Origin: Juglans regia
Taxonomy: Eukaryota; Streptophyta; Magnoliopsida; Fagales; Juglandaceae
Direction: 5' to 3'
Assembly (NCBI RefSeq): GCF_001411555.2
Contig: NC_049905.1
Location: 2,914,001 to 2,978,000 of the forward strand
DNA length: 64,000 nt
The notes under the pieces were generated by a model. The model was not told the DNA's origin. It worked only from the letters and a program-made list of their open reading frames with translations, and did not search any database. The number at the start of each line of letters is the position of its first letter. Positions within the stretch are counted from its first letter, which is position 1. Of the stretch, positions 12,001 to 27,242 are shown one piece after another. A program made the translations under genes and the position numbers.

Positions 12001-14210
12001 AACTGAAATTATTTTCCTAGTGTTGCCTCACCTCCAGCCACACAGAAGTAGTTTCACTTCCTGTAAAGAGGTACTGACCAATAAATATGGTGTCCCCCTT
12101 CTTCACTGCCTGCAAAACCAAGTTATCTTTAGTAATGGCAATTGTCTAACAATCTACCTGCAATGAATCATGTGGTATATAAATAAATAACTAGAACAGC
12201 CTTCTACACATCCTCACTATAAATGTAGGAATAAACAATAAGGGAGCAGATAGAACTATAAATGGAAAAACAAACTTTAAGAGAAAAAAAACGGCCAAGA
12301 GGATTTCTGGCTGACACTCAGATCAAGGTACAATATAGCAGAGCCAAAAGTTATCTTCATAAGTGTTCTAACTATGTAGACCAGTGAAAACATCTGATAT
12401 AGCTCAAAACCACAAAGTAATGGCATAAGCAGCAAAAGATTTAAAAAAAGTCGTCAGTTTAAAGATTTCACATTTAAATGCCCATACTTCCACTGTTTTT
12501 ATTTTTAAATTGCTGCTCAAAATGATACTCGGAATAAAAATCTTCACCGAGCAAAGGCATCTTGCAAGTAATTTGAGCCAATTTGAGCTTCTAAAAGATT
12601 CAGTAATTCCTCAAAACCATGAGACATGATAATGAAGACCTACATCATGAACAAGACTGACGGTAAGACATCATACACAATCTTAATCAGGATTCAAATA
12701 TATAAATTTGTGTTATTTTATTTTTTGTTCAGTGAAGCACTGAACATTCTCTGGATAATACAAAGTCACTTAGCAAACCAAATAAACATCTGAACAAATA
12801 CGAAATGGTGACTGGAAATAAAATCCTAACTTAAACTCAAACGCCAGTTTTTAACTCCATGGACTGTTAAGGAAACCAAAAAAATGCAGTCAAGTGAGAG
12901 TATGCAGGCCACTTCATGATCTGTCTAAAAGACACGCTAGATGCAACAAAATGATATCATCTCGTGAGATGGTTTCCAGAACCGCAAAAAAGCTAGTAGC
13001 TTTTGGACCTAAACATAGGCCAACCATTTTTGAAGTGATTAATTTTTTATAAAACCAGAAATGAATATAGATCATAAAAAAATACTGACCTTTGATAAGC
13101 CATTAAAGTTTATGGGTAATGTATTTGAAGTAGCTTCCTTTTCTTGATCAGGTGTTAGGACAACCAGCGAATCTGCTTGAAGTGATATGGGGTGCTCAGC
13201 TTTGTTGACAACTTGCAATTCTGGACCCACAGTATCTAACATTACCTGAAATATGAAAATAAATTATCCCTATCTTTGCAAAGCATAGAACTGAAATGAA
13301 CTAGAGCAGCAAATCACTTCAGAGAAAACTTCGTAATTCTAAATTAGATGGCGAATGGTTAAATTTGCATTAGTGAAATGACTGATTATAGGAAAGTATT
13401 GTATGCAACAGCGACAAACTTACTGCACAAAGCTTCCTTGTACTTTTAACTGCTAACTTCAAGTTTTCCAGCGTCTCTTGGTGAAATGCAGTGTCACCCC
13501 AAGAAAAGTCAAACCTCGCCACTAATTTCCGTGGAAGAAAAATGAACGAAAGTTATATAAATTTGACACAGAAAAATACGTCCATATAAGACTGTCAGCT
13601 TTTTTTCTATGCAAGTTTACCCCCACTGAAACTTATAGTGGAGGTAAAACCACGCAATCAAAAGAGTATCAAAGAATATGCAGACAAGAATAGAGCTCAT
13701 TGAATATTTCAACCAAGGCAACAGGTGGAGGGGGACAATACCGGACATTCCCGCCTTCAGACAAGCCGAAATTATCTCGACAGATCTTGATTTCGGACCA
13801 AGTGTTCCAACAATCTTCGTCATCGCCGGAAAGGCAGTCTGCACATAACATAGTCCAATTCCGAAACATGAATGATAATACATCCAAACTACTCATGCTT
13901 CCAATCAAAACCAGAACCCACCAACCAGATCAATCTGGAAAAACAGCCATGTCGGTGCTACCAAGTGAATTAAGTAAACAACGGGATATAAAAGATTCAA
14001 TTTTATCAGAATCTGTTCAAACGAAGTCAGGCTGACGAAAATGAAACTTTTTCTTTGACTTCTTCTCGTAATCGCCACAGTGCATAGAAGGAACGCTAAA
14101 GAAGAATATTAAAATCACATTGTATCAGTGTGTTTACTTACAGGCTTTGAGGGCTCGAGAATGGAGACCATCCTTATGGGCTCCTCCAGAAGCAAGTGAT
14201 TGGCATGCAT
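5442..14210 (-). CDS. Pyruvate kinase, plant cytosolic type (527 aa, 16 exons)
   Basis: Transfers phosphate from phosphoenolpyruvate to ADP, the last step of glycolysis in the cytosol. Exons, high to low: 14210-14142, 13838-13742, 13521-13424, 13245-13090, 12109-12032, 11622-11491, 10572-10492, 10238-10167, 10051-9962, 8637-8493, 8272-8184, 7768-7673, 7509-7442, 6530-6431, 6148-6089, 5594-5442. All introns are GT-AG and all phases close. The product starts [14 protein letters not shown], the family start, with no transit peptide, and ends KIIELED. Visible motifs are [15 protein letters not shown] (residues 27-41), FAKIEN with the catalytic-region Lys256, [20 protein letters not shown] (272-291) and [22 protein letters not shown]. 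As in other plant cytosolic isozymes, the usual RGDLG is RGNLG and TKGPEIR is TVGPELQ. Introns 5, 9 and 13 contain mobile elements. Length equals that of Arabidopsis homologues. Confidence 0.96.
6965..7218. mobile_element. GATGAG-family MITE in pyruvate kinase intron 13
   Basis: The left end reads CTCATTTGTTTTCAGG followed by CATTTCATCTCATCTCATCT. The right end is CATCTCATCTCATCTCACTG followed by GAAAACAAACAAGATGAG. The terminal parts are inverted copies of each other and the core is AT-rich (CAAATTCTCATACAAAATAAA type). It is one of about nine family members in the window. Confidence 0.7.
9238..9602. mobile_element. GATGAG-family MITE in pyruvate kinase intron 9
   Basis: Starts CATGTTTGGGAAGTGAGATG and ends CATCTCATTATCCAAACATG, giving about 28 bases of imperfect terminal inverted repeat. 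The AT-rich core shares blocks with the copies at 6965 and 19760. It is non-coding and sits inside the intron, well away from the splice sites. Confidence 0.75.
11872..11951 (-). mobile_element. 80-bp L1 retrotransposon 3' tail with 18-bp target-site duplication
   Basis: The direct repeat TGATATGCCTAATTTCAT occurs at 11854-11871 and again at 11952-11969. The 80 bases between them read, on the minus strand, TTTGTATACTTCCTGTGTAC then TTGGGCTACGCC and AATAAAATG, ending in a short A tail. This matches the 3' end of the larger L1 copy at 39743-40230. It is an extreme 5' truncation within pyruvate kinase intron 5. Confidence 0.85.
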
Positions 14211-15741
14211 TTTCTCGATGATCAGAGAGTGTATCAACCAGAGATAGAAACTTCGAGACTTCAGATTCAGAGTCCGTGGGAACTTGTTTGATGGGTCTCT
14301 AAACTTTCCTAGTTTTATATTAATCGGCGAAATATTCCATAACTGTAGATCATTATGGAAAACGAGTGGCGTGTCGTCCACGCGCTAGAGTCTTGTACCC
14401 GAAGACGATTGCGCAGGAAAGGAGCCATCGGAAAAAATAACGAAAATATCCAAGTAATCTTTTAACGGTCGAGATGATTTTATTTTCCTATTTATTAGCA
14501 TTTTAACGGTTCAGGTTCATGGGCTTTTGATTTCATTTTTATTTTTATTATTATTATTTAAGTGTGGAATTGTTCCCTTTATCGACAGATTAAAAAGATT
14601 TCTAAAAGCACGATGTTTTGTTTCTTGGCAAGCACAAGGGTTTGGCATTCTATGGGTTGATTTGAATACAGTCATAATCTATGGTTCTCACCTCGGAAAG
14701 CAGCAAATGATTTTGGATTGAGGTATTTAGTGTATGGATGGTGAATATAATAATTTAATTAATTTATAAATAATAAAATTAACAAATTTTTTATTTATTT
14801 TTTAAATAATAAGTATGGTGTATAAGAAATGATGAATAGCAAATCTTTTTTCATATTTATGTATTTTTATATCATTGATCATTTTTTTTTTTTTGTAATA
14901 ATTTTTATTCATTTGATCATAGGGTTTTTTTTTTTTTTTTTAAGACTAATGTGACACCGACGCAAACATGGATACAATGTAAGCATACTATGTATGTCTC
15001 TTATAATTATATCTAACATTATTGTATATATATAATATCTAAGAATTTTCATCCTCGAGTTAATAATGAACAGTCCCCTTAATTAAGGTTTTGAGGGAAA
15101 TAAAAGTTTTGTTTAGTTACACAGTTTAGATATATTTTGTTAAAAGTTAAATAAAATATTATTATAATATAAATTTTTAATATTATTTTTATTTTAAAAT
15201 TTTAAAAAATTAAATTTTTTATTATACTTTATACGAGAGTTGAAAAAATTATAATAATTATATGATCTAATATGAGAATATATAATTTAATTTTATATAA
15301 CCAAATCAGCACAAAGTCTTCCGACTTGATTCATGGATAACACAAAACCAAGTTCACCGTGGTCCAAAACCAAATACTATCATCTTAGGAATATGCAGCA
15401 TCAATTAGAATGACGTTTTTTATTTTCTCATAAAACACAATTGCTTTAAATATTTTATTTTATAAAACTTACTTGATATTTAGAAAAATTATTTAAAGAG
15501 ATATACGTATAAATTAAAAAGTAATATTAAATACAGTCATAAAAAATGCAAGTGCGACGTAATTTTTTTTAAAAAAAGTGAAGTCTATCATTAAGAAATT
15601 AGTTATGTTTTATGTGAGTCTCATATTTATTTATTTTTTCAAAAGAATTGTGTAACACTTGCGTATTCACAATTACAAATATCATTTCTCTAAATTAAGT
15701 GGAAAAGACAATAGTCTTCAAGGCACTAATCCGTGCTCATT
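14211..15741. other. Spacer upstream of pyruvate kinase, with old element remnants
   Basis: The first few hundred bases are the presumed promoter and leader of pyruvate kinase. The reading frame stays open for 57 codons above the chosen start (to 14381) but has no family resemblance. From about 15105 to 15300 lies a diverged GATGAG-family core, and 15540-15690 carries a remnant of a second MITE family that ends in ATTACAAATATCATTTCTCT. The rest is AT-rich and unassigned. Confidence 0.5.
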
Positions 15742-16647
15742 AGGGCTGTAAAAATAAATCGAAAAATTGAAAAACTGGCCGGAACCGGATTGAACTAGTT
15801 GGTTCGATTTGGTTCTAAATCGGTTTGGTGTGGGACCGATTCTTCTATTTTAAAAGCTGATCAAAATCGGTCCGGTTTCGATTTTAAATTTTCCGGCACT
15901 GGACCAAACCAGTTCGTGTATATATATATTATAATTAAGTTTTAATATTATATATAATATTTTTTATATTATATATAATTATATATGAAATAATATTATA
16001 TTATAATTTATAACATAAAATTTAAATTTTAAACATGAACATTTGTTTGATCATATATTTTAAATATGAAATATATATATTAATTACATTTTATGGCCTA
16101 ATAAATTCTCAACGTATTCCTTTTGATAAATACATTAGTAATACTAATATATATTAGTATATTAATTACATTTTATGACCTAATGTTAATACTATTAGTA
16201 TTAGTATACTAATACTATCAATGATATAGTTATGCTAATAATTATACTAATACTATTATATAGTTATACTAAATTAAAATCACTATAACAAATACTAATA
16301 TATTCTTATACTAATAACTATAACTAATACTAATATATAGCTATACTAATATTATTATATAGTTATACTAATCAATAACTATATATAGTATTAATATCAC
16401 TATAACACATATATACTATATGTTGTAGTAACACTATAATAGTATAATATACAGTACTAGTATATATTAATATACTATAAGAGTTATATATTAAATTGAA
16501 AAACCAAACCGGAACCGATAACCGGAACTACCGATTTAGGAGAGTATTCGGTGCGGTATCGATTATTTAAAATGCAAAACCTATATATACTGATTCGATT
16601 TGATTCGATTCTAAAATTTGTCAAAAATTGGACCAGTTATACCCGTA
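15742..16647. mobile_element. 906-bp DNA transposon, non-autonomous, with 9-bp target-site duplication
   Basis: Flanked by the direct repeat GTGCTCATT at 15733-15741 and 16648-16656. The element begins AGGGCTGTAAAAATAAATCG and ends with AGTTATACCCGTA, an imperfect inverted end. Both terminal regions are rich in CCGGAACCGG, GGTTCGATTTGG and CCGATT motifs; the middle is almost pure A/T with repeated TATACTAATACTA. There is no open frame. A 9-bp duplication suits a Mutator-like element; the family is otherwise unassigned. A related piece lies at 45395-45557. Confidence 0.75.
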
Positions 16648-17247
16648 GTGCTCATTCTTCTATCTTTTATTTTCTCTTAATATATTAGATTGAATGAGCA
16701 ATGTTAGTTACAAATTTTAAATATGGATCTCATCAAGAAAAAGTGAGTTTTCATACTTTTCTATAATGGAGTCTACTTTTTTTTATAAAGTAATTGCATG
16801 AAATTTATGAATTTTTTAGACTTGTATACACCATTTCTCCTTATTTTATACCTAGATTTGTGCCTCAAGCAATCTCCTATTATATTTAGCACGAGTATGT
16901 AGCATGTATTTTTATTAAAAAAACTACATCATTTTGTCTTCTAAAAATTAGAAAAAAAAAAAAAAAAAAAAAACTGGATCGCATTGTCAAATGACTCAAA
17001 TTCACAGGAACAGGATCCCTTTCCTTTTTCTGTAATTATTTTTGGCAAGAAAAAAAATGATTGATTGATGCAAATATGGAGCCGAATCTTGACACGCTGA
17101 CATCGAATGCTAAAACCTTTCTGTTCCGGATAGAGCTTCGTATCTTCAAGAAAACAAAACCCCTCATTTTTACTTGCTCTGTTTTCACCGCCACCTCCAA
17201 ACCAACCCCACATTCTAATCCTAAACCGATTTTGACCTGACAAGAAA
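16648..17247. other. Spacer and presumed promoter of the following plus-strand gene
   Basis: AT-rich; 16690-16845 resembles the second MITE family (ends in CACCATTTCTCC) and is followed by a 23-base A run near 16951. No gene seen. Confidence 0.4.
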
Positions 17248-20200
17248 ATGGCTGAAAACACCCAAATCGTTAGCAGTAAAGAAGACCCAAAAGCACCCAA
17301 AAGCCTGTTCTCGCTGTTCCCCAAGTTTAAGCTCGAACTCCCTTTTCTGAAGCCGGGACCCAAACCGGAGGTTCGTGTTGTAGAGGAAGTGAAAGGAGAA
17401 ATAGTGATTGGTGGTGATGAAGGAGCAGAAACTACGAATCAGAAGCCGGACGTGGTGAGGTTTTCAGAGAGAAGAGCATTGGTTCCAGCCCCTTTGGTTA
17501 CCGAGGCGGAAGAGTCTTCTGCGAAGACTTCCAACCCTGTCATTCTCTGGCAGGTCTGTATGCACTTCAAATTTCTCCTTGTTCTTTGTGTTTGGTTGCT
17601 GGGAGAGTTTGAATGTTATGGCTTCGAGATTGTTTCTTTTTTGACCATTGGATGCTGTTATTTTGCTCGGTCGAGTAACATTTGAAGATAGGGGTTGGAA
17701 AACGTTTGCGTGATATTTATGATTTTACGCTTTGCTTGTTCTGAGAGAGGACCTTCCTTAATGTTGTTTTGCCTCCTCTGTTTGAGTGTAAGAGTTTTTA
17801 CGGAAAATTTTTCCTCCTAAAAATAAATTTTACGTGTAAATTCCAAAAAATCGAGAGGCCCTTATAATGGCAAATACTGATTTTCCACGAAAGGTATTCG
17901 AAAGTTCACTTTCACTCTCAAAAGGAGGAACTTAATGGTGAAGTTGTCCATTGAACATGTCTGTAAAAACTATAGAAATGGGGAAAGTGGGATAGGGTAA
18001 GATGAGTAAAAAAGGTTCTTCACAGTAATAGAATACTACGGGAAGTAGAAGTTGCAGTAAGTACCGAAGGCATAGGTAAATCAATCACGAGTATTGGAAA
18101 CTCTTGAGGATTAGGGGAGAGTGGGACCAAATGTTGTTAGTAGTTGATTATTTTGTGAAGATAGTGGAACATGGAAAGCATCAGCAAAGTGCAGGGTTTT
18201 CATTTTTGAGAAAGAGGAATAGCAGATACTGTAGTTGATTATTCTGTCTTGTAAGAAACCATGAGGGCTTGGAACATCAACTTGTGTTTTATTTGGTTAA
18301 TGAGGATAGGACGAGTTTGAATTTTCATGAGAAGGTTGGACATTGAGTTTTTATTCTGCGTATGGTTGGCTACATCACTTGATTGTTAATCTATGCCCTG
18401 TTCACTTCAGGCTTATTCTGAGCACACAATGAGTTTGTTTTACCCTCGTTGAAGCAGAGTTATCTTGATCAGATAAATATTCTGGTGTGTTTTCTGAAAT
18501 CTAGTATCTTCAATTGGAGTCGAAACTCTTAAAATGCTGTTATTGCTGCTGGGGACAGCATACCATGTAGGTGTGGGTTGGGAGTATACCTGGAGTTCTC
18601 AGAAAAAGTTGTATTTAGTTGGTTTTGAGGTATCCAGTACTTTTTTGCAACAACCGTCAAATTTCTTGTTGAATGGTCACTGTAATGCTCTAGTAAAGGA
18701 GATCATGGATATGCCATTTGTTTCTTTTGCTTATTTTATTTTATTTTTTTAAAAATCTGGGTAAGATGCATGTTCCATTTCCATGCTAAACAACTCTACA
18801 GCTGATACTCTTAAAACATAGAAATGGTTGGAGAATTGTCTGGAGTTGTGATAAGTCACCTGTCTGTCTGTCTCTGTCTCTGTCTCTGACTCTCTCTCTC
18901 TCTCAACCACCCACCCACCCACATGTATAAGTGTACAATTTTTTTTTTTTTTTTTGAGATATCAAATTCTCCTCTTTTCTGATTATCTTTTCCTTTGTTT
19001 AATTGGTTAACATCATGATCAAAGGGGATGCATGTGCACTAATCCGGTCTTCTTAGAGACAGTCCTTTCCTTGTGACAACTCTGATGAGCCTACCACTGT
19101 GTGGAAAAATTTATTGTGCCCTTCTGCACCATACCCGCTGCTACTCTGCCATGCAATGCCTTTAGTGACTTTGCCAGTGATGCTACCCATAAACACCATC
19201 AGCCTTTACTATGATACTTCTCATTATAACTCTCCCATTCACTCCTTGATGTGCTACTTTTTTTCCACCCTTTTTAGTGTTCTTGGCCTCACCATGAAGA
19301 GTCGATGATACTCCATGCAGTTGCTTTTCTGTCATTCATTCTTGCTCTTAACGGGTTCTATTTGTCTGATTATCACAAACATTGAGGATATATTGTAACG
19401 TGGAAGTTTTTCTATTAATGGGTTCCAGATTTGAGATGCATGCCATGTGAATATTTGTGAAATTTAGTTTAACAAGAATATTTGAGAAAAGGAAAAAAAA
19501 AAGTTGTAAAGGGGAGCCGGGTTGGGTTGGTTGGGTAAACTCAAAACATAAATTAAGTCCTATGTACAATCACTCAGATCTTTAATAATGGTGATAATGC
19601 ATTTGTTCACCTTCTTTATTATCTCTTTATTCAGAGCCAACTGTCAGCTTTTGTTTGGTAGTTTATTATGTTGTTGGTCTCCTTATTTCAAAGGCATTAG
19701 CTGCACAGTTGTACCCTAGCTAGTTTTAGCTGATTTTTGGCATTGCAAATAAATTACCTAAGGCTTTGTTTGCATTCAAAACTCACCTCAATTCATCTCA
19801 CCTCATTATTACAACTTTTTCAAATTCTCATACAAAATATAATAAACAATTCAATTTTTTCAAATTCCAAAAAAATTTTCCTAAATTTCCACACAAAATA
19901 TAATAAATAATTCAATTTTTATTTTACTATTCATAATCCATCTCAACTCATCTCTAAATCCAAACCACTCCTAAGTTGGGCCTATATAATTAATTGCACT
20001 TTGTATCGGTCTTTTAGTGTAAACTCGGACCATAAACAAAAGGAAGATTGTAAATTTATTTTTCCAACCAACTGAAGTTGTAATTCTCCTCCTACTCATG
20101 CTTCTTTTTAAATATTTTTATATTAACAACATACTCCGGCTACATACAGGTTTATGCTCTCGGAGGGTTCCTTGTTTTGAGGTGGATATGGGCAAGATGG

Positions 20201-20266
20201 CAAGAGAGGAGGGGCAAGAAGGGGTCTTCTGAGAGTGATAATGAGGAATCTTCAGATGTTGAATAG
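17248..20266 (+). CDS. Single-pass membrane protein of unknown function (140 aa, 2 exons)
   Basis: Exon 1 is 17248-17553 and exon 2 is 20150-20266, joined by a 2.6-kb GT-AG intron in phase 0. The start ATG has a good context (AGAAAATGGC). The first 95 residues are Pro/Lys/Glu-rich and probably disordered, with repeated acidic stretches (VVEEVKGE, GGDEGAET). The exon junction falls inside ILWQ-VYALGGFLVLRWIW, one predicted membrane segment at about residues 98-117, followed by a basic stretch (RWQERRGKKG) and an acidic Ser-rich tail (SSESDNEESSDVE). This architecture resembles small plant proteins annotated only as transmembrane proteins. The positive-inside rule would place the C terminus in the cytosol or stroma. 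No enzymatic motif is seen. The gene structure is well supported by conserved-looking codons on both sides of the intron. Confidence 0.8.
19760..19978. mobile_element. GATGAG-family MITE in intron
   Basis: Starts near AGGCTTTGTTTGCATTC, continues CTCAATTCATCTCACCTCAT and ends CATCTCAACTCATCTC followed by CAAACCACTCCTA. The core block TACAAAATATAATAAACAATTC is duplicated. It lies inside the intron of the membrane-protein gene. Confidence 0.65.
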
Positions 20267-20819
20267 GTTTATCATTTGCTTAAATCTCAATGTATGAAGA
20301 ATACTAGAAAATAAACTCTAATACGTGGTTTGTTTTCATTTGTGAATGTGAAAACTAGTTGGGTCACTGAACTAGCAAATAATTGTTTTCAACTCATAGG
20401 GTTTCATGTTTACCAATTGCCTTGCATGTTTACTTCTCAATTCATGAACTTGTTCTATGATTTTATTTCATTTTCCAATCATTGTTCCTAGCAATATCCT
20501 CATCATGCCGGTATCCGGTAAAAATAGAGTTACAAAGTTATGAATGTGTTCATAATTGTGGTGTTAATGGTGTCACAGAGGAGGTGAGTCAGGAAGCAAT
20601 TTGTGTGTAGATGTGCGGCGGAGGATGGCTGCAATTTTTAATAAAATTCAACGACAATGTTCATCAGAAATTGTTATCAACTCTCAGTTATGTCTAAGAT
20701 TTTTTATCTTGAGAAAGTTGATATTGTATTTTTCTGTTACATGGTTGAAATGCATACATATTAGGGCAATGTTGCTGACCATTTATAATGATGGCCACTG
20801 AATTGGTCACCTACTCTCA

Positions 20820-20855
<36 letters not shown>

Positions 20856-21599
20856 TGATACATGCCTCATTCAATCCTCTTACCTAATAATATATTTAAA
20901 CCCAAAATATTTCTGGTCACTTTGTGGCTTTATAATCCAGCGTAGAGGAGTCTACACAGAGAGCTCAAAGATCTAGATATGGTAACAGCTCACGTTTCGT
21001 TCTAAATCAAAATAAGCATAATCTTCAAAGCCCTTCATCTTCCTTTAATAATTTACTCTTTCGATTAAAAATTGAAATCATTGTGAATATGTGAACGATT
21101 TTTCTTTTTTCGACAACAATGAAAATCCGAACATTTGCATCGTTTGTTTTCGTATATAAAATTATATAAAATGAGATGGTATCAATTAGTAATTAATTTT
21201 TTCAATAAATAAAAAAATACAAAATTTAGCCTAAATTAATATTTTAAAAAAAATGTAGAGAAGAAGTATAGAAAAAGATTTATAATTAAAGAGTTTTGTT
21301 ATTCATAAACCTCACAAAACATATTTTTATTTATTTAATTTTTTTTTATATTTTATTCTTCTTAAAATAATTAATTTTTTTTACTCATAATCTATATATT
21401 ACATATTTAATAAGATAAAAAAATTAATAAAAATAATAAAAAAAGATGATGTATTATGAAACTTATGAATAAAATTTTTCTTAATTAAAATTGATTTCAA
21501 AGTGGAACCGCCACACGTTTGACGGAATCCGTTACGTAATTTCACACCGTCAACACCACCCAAACTGGAACGTCGTTTCCTGCTGCAAAAATCCTAAAC
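20267..21599. other. Spacer between two plus-strand genes
   Basis: Contains the 3' end of the membrane-protein gene with AATAAA at 20310-20315, an AT microsatellite at about 20823-20851, and an AT-rich stretch. The last 100 bases turn GC-rich just before the ATG at 21600 and are the likely leader of the next gene. No additional gene seen. Confidence 0.5.
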
Positions 21600-25494
<3,895 letters not shown>

Positions 25495-25607
25495 TGCTTT
25501 ATAAAGCAATGTGTAATCCGATTATTTTAAATTGTAGTGTAAATTAATCTGTAAGTATATATCTTAGTATCATTAGTCCTACATATTGTCTTCTTGGTTT
25601 TTCTCAT

Positions 25608-25613
25608 AATAAA
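25608..25613 (+). terminator. Poly(A) signal AATAAA of the trihelix-UMP kinase gene
   Basis: First canonical AATAAA after the stop codon at 25494, about 115 bases downstream. Confidence 0.5.
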
Positions 25614-26049
25614 TCATTAGTTCTTTTTAAGAGATGAATGGGACGTTGTAGAAAACCATCTCCTTTTGTGCTTCGCATGGTATTCCAGATGCTACAATTC
25701 TTATTACATGTTTTACTCAACATATAAACTTAATTTGTGGGTTTTGGATGTCGGGGAGGGTGGAGCAGGCTGGAGTTTGATTGCTGTTGATGCCATCCTT
25801 TTGTTTTCTAATGCATTGTTAGTTTCAAATATTCAATGATTATTATTTATTTATCCTTTCCTGGCTGAAAAACTTGTTTGGTTCAATTCACCCCACCCTC
25901 ATGTACCGGCCTTGAACATCTGACCTTGATGGGAGCAACATGTGCCTTGTTTGTATTTCTCAAGCTGAATTTGAGTTTAACCTAGTCGAATTTGAGCAAC
26001 TTATTGAGTAGTCTCGCTTATTTACAGTCGTGCATGTGTGTACGCATGC

Positions 26050-26102
<53 letters not shown>

Positions 26103-26774
26103 GTAACTTTCCATCAAATGAGTGAATTGTAATGCCTAGTCTCGTATTGGTACAAGGTGAATTTTTCAGAGTGATATCAGAAACCTGCAATTGTGAAATT
26201 GACTTGTTCCTTTGGGATATAATGCAGATATATATGGCTGGCGTTTCTCTGGGTGGGACATCAGATGTTATTGAAAAAGATTGTGGTACCTGAATCACTG
26301 TTAGGTCAGACATCAGAATGTTCTTTTTAAGACATCAGATTTTACCTAAACAGATTATAAAATGAGGTAAACTAACTTAAAAAATCATTGCATGAGTATT
26401 AAATCCAGAAGGCCATGACTACATTGACCCAAACACACAGCTTATTAAATCAAGAAGGTCTAATGCTACCATGGAATACTTGGGAAAGGGGAAGAAAAAT
26501 ATTCTGCAAATTCCAATCCAATCTTATGCTGCTGCAAAGATGAAATTTCGATGCACTGCACTCCTGTTACTACCATATAGAAGCGTCCTAATCAGCAGCA
26601 ATCTGACAAAGTTCAGGGAATGAAGACACATCACACCATCACCAATCAGAACATATTACAAATCTAGCGAGAAGACAAAAAGAAGGCATGCCTCAATTTC
26701 TAATGGTTCTATCTTTCTGGGAAAACCATAGTAAAGGGCTGTCACCAAAAAATACAGCTTCAGTCATCATAAAA
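25614..26774. other. Convergent spacer with a GA microsatellite
   Basis: Tail-to-tail spacer between the trihelix-UMP kinase gene (plus) and the myotubularin gene (minus). A pure (GA)n tract occupies 26052-26100 (about 24 repeats), preceded by GTGTGTACGCATGCG. No gene seen. Confidence 0.55.
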
Positions 26775-26780
26775 TTTATT
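26775..26780 (-). terminator. Candidate poly(A) signal of the myotubularin gene
   Basis: The minus strand reads GAATAAATTTT here, about 460 bases past the stop codon at 27243. It is the nearest canonical AATAAA noticed. Confidence 0.35.
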
Positions 26781-27242
26781 CATTTACACTCCTGGTATAA
26801 AATACTGCCGGTTAAAAAAGAAGGTTCACAACTTATAACTAGTCCAACAGCTTGTACAAGAGCTGCTTATTCAGTAAATGAATGGCAATACAATTAACTA
26901 CCTGCCCAACATCTCGTCAAAACCTATGGACCTCCATCCATACCTTAGCTCTTGCATGTACAGTTTCAAGCTAGCCTATTATGTTACTCCAATACTAAGA
27001 TGGTTCTCAGCTAAACTCTATACTCCGTACGATGAGTCCTGGGATCCATCCCAAATGCCCAGGTTCTTTTTAATGCATTTCCTTCTTAGTCCATGGTGAG
27101 GTAAAAAAAAATTCGTTTATCTATTCCGACAAAGCTTTAAATCTAAATCTACTTGAATCCTTGCCCAAAGTGAGAAGCTAATCCAAGTACTGCAACAGGA
27201 TTGGCGCTAGCAACCCATGCTTGGCTCACGAATCTACAGTTT

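Noticed and set aside
14115..14381. An N-terminal extension of pyruvate kinase (57 codons open above the ATG at 14210)
   Set aside because: The extension has no family resemblance and no clear transit-peptide character. The Met at 14210 matches the start of known plant cytosolic isozymes, so the open frame above it is taken as leader.
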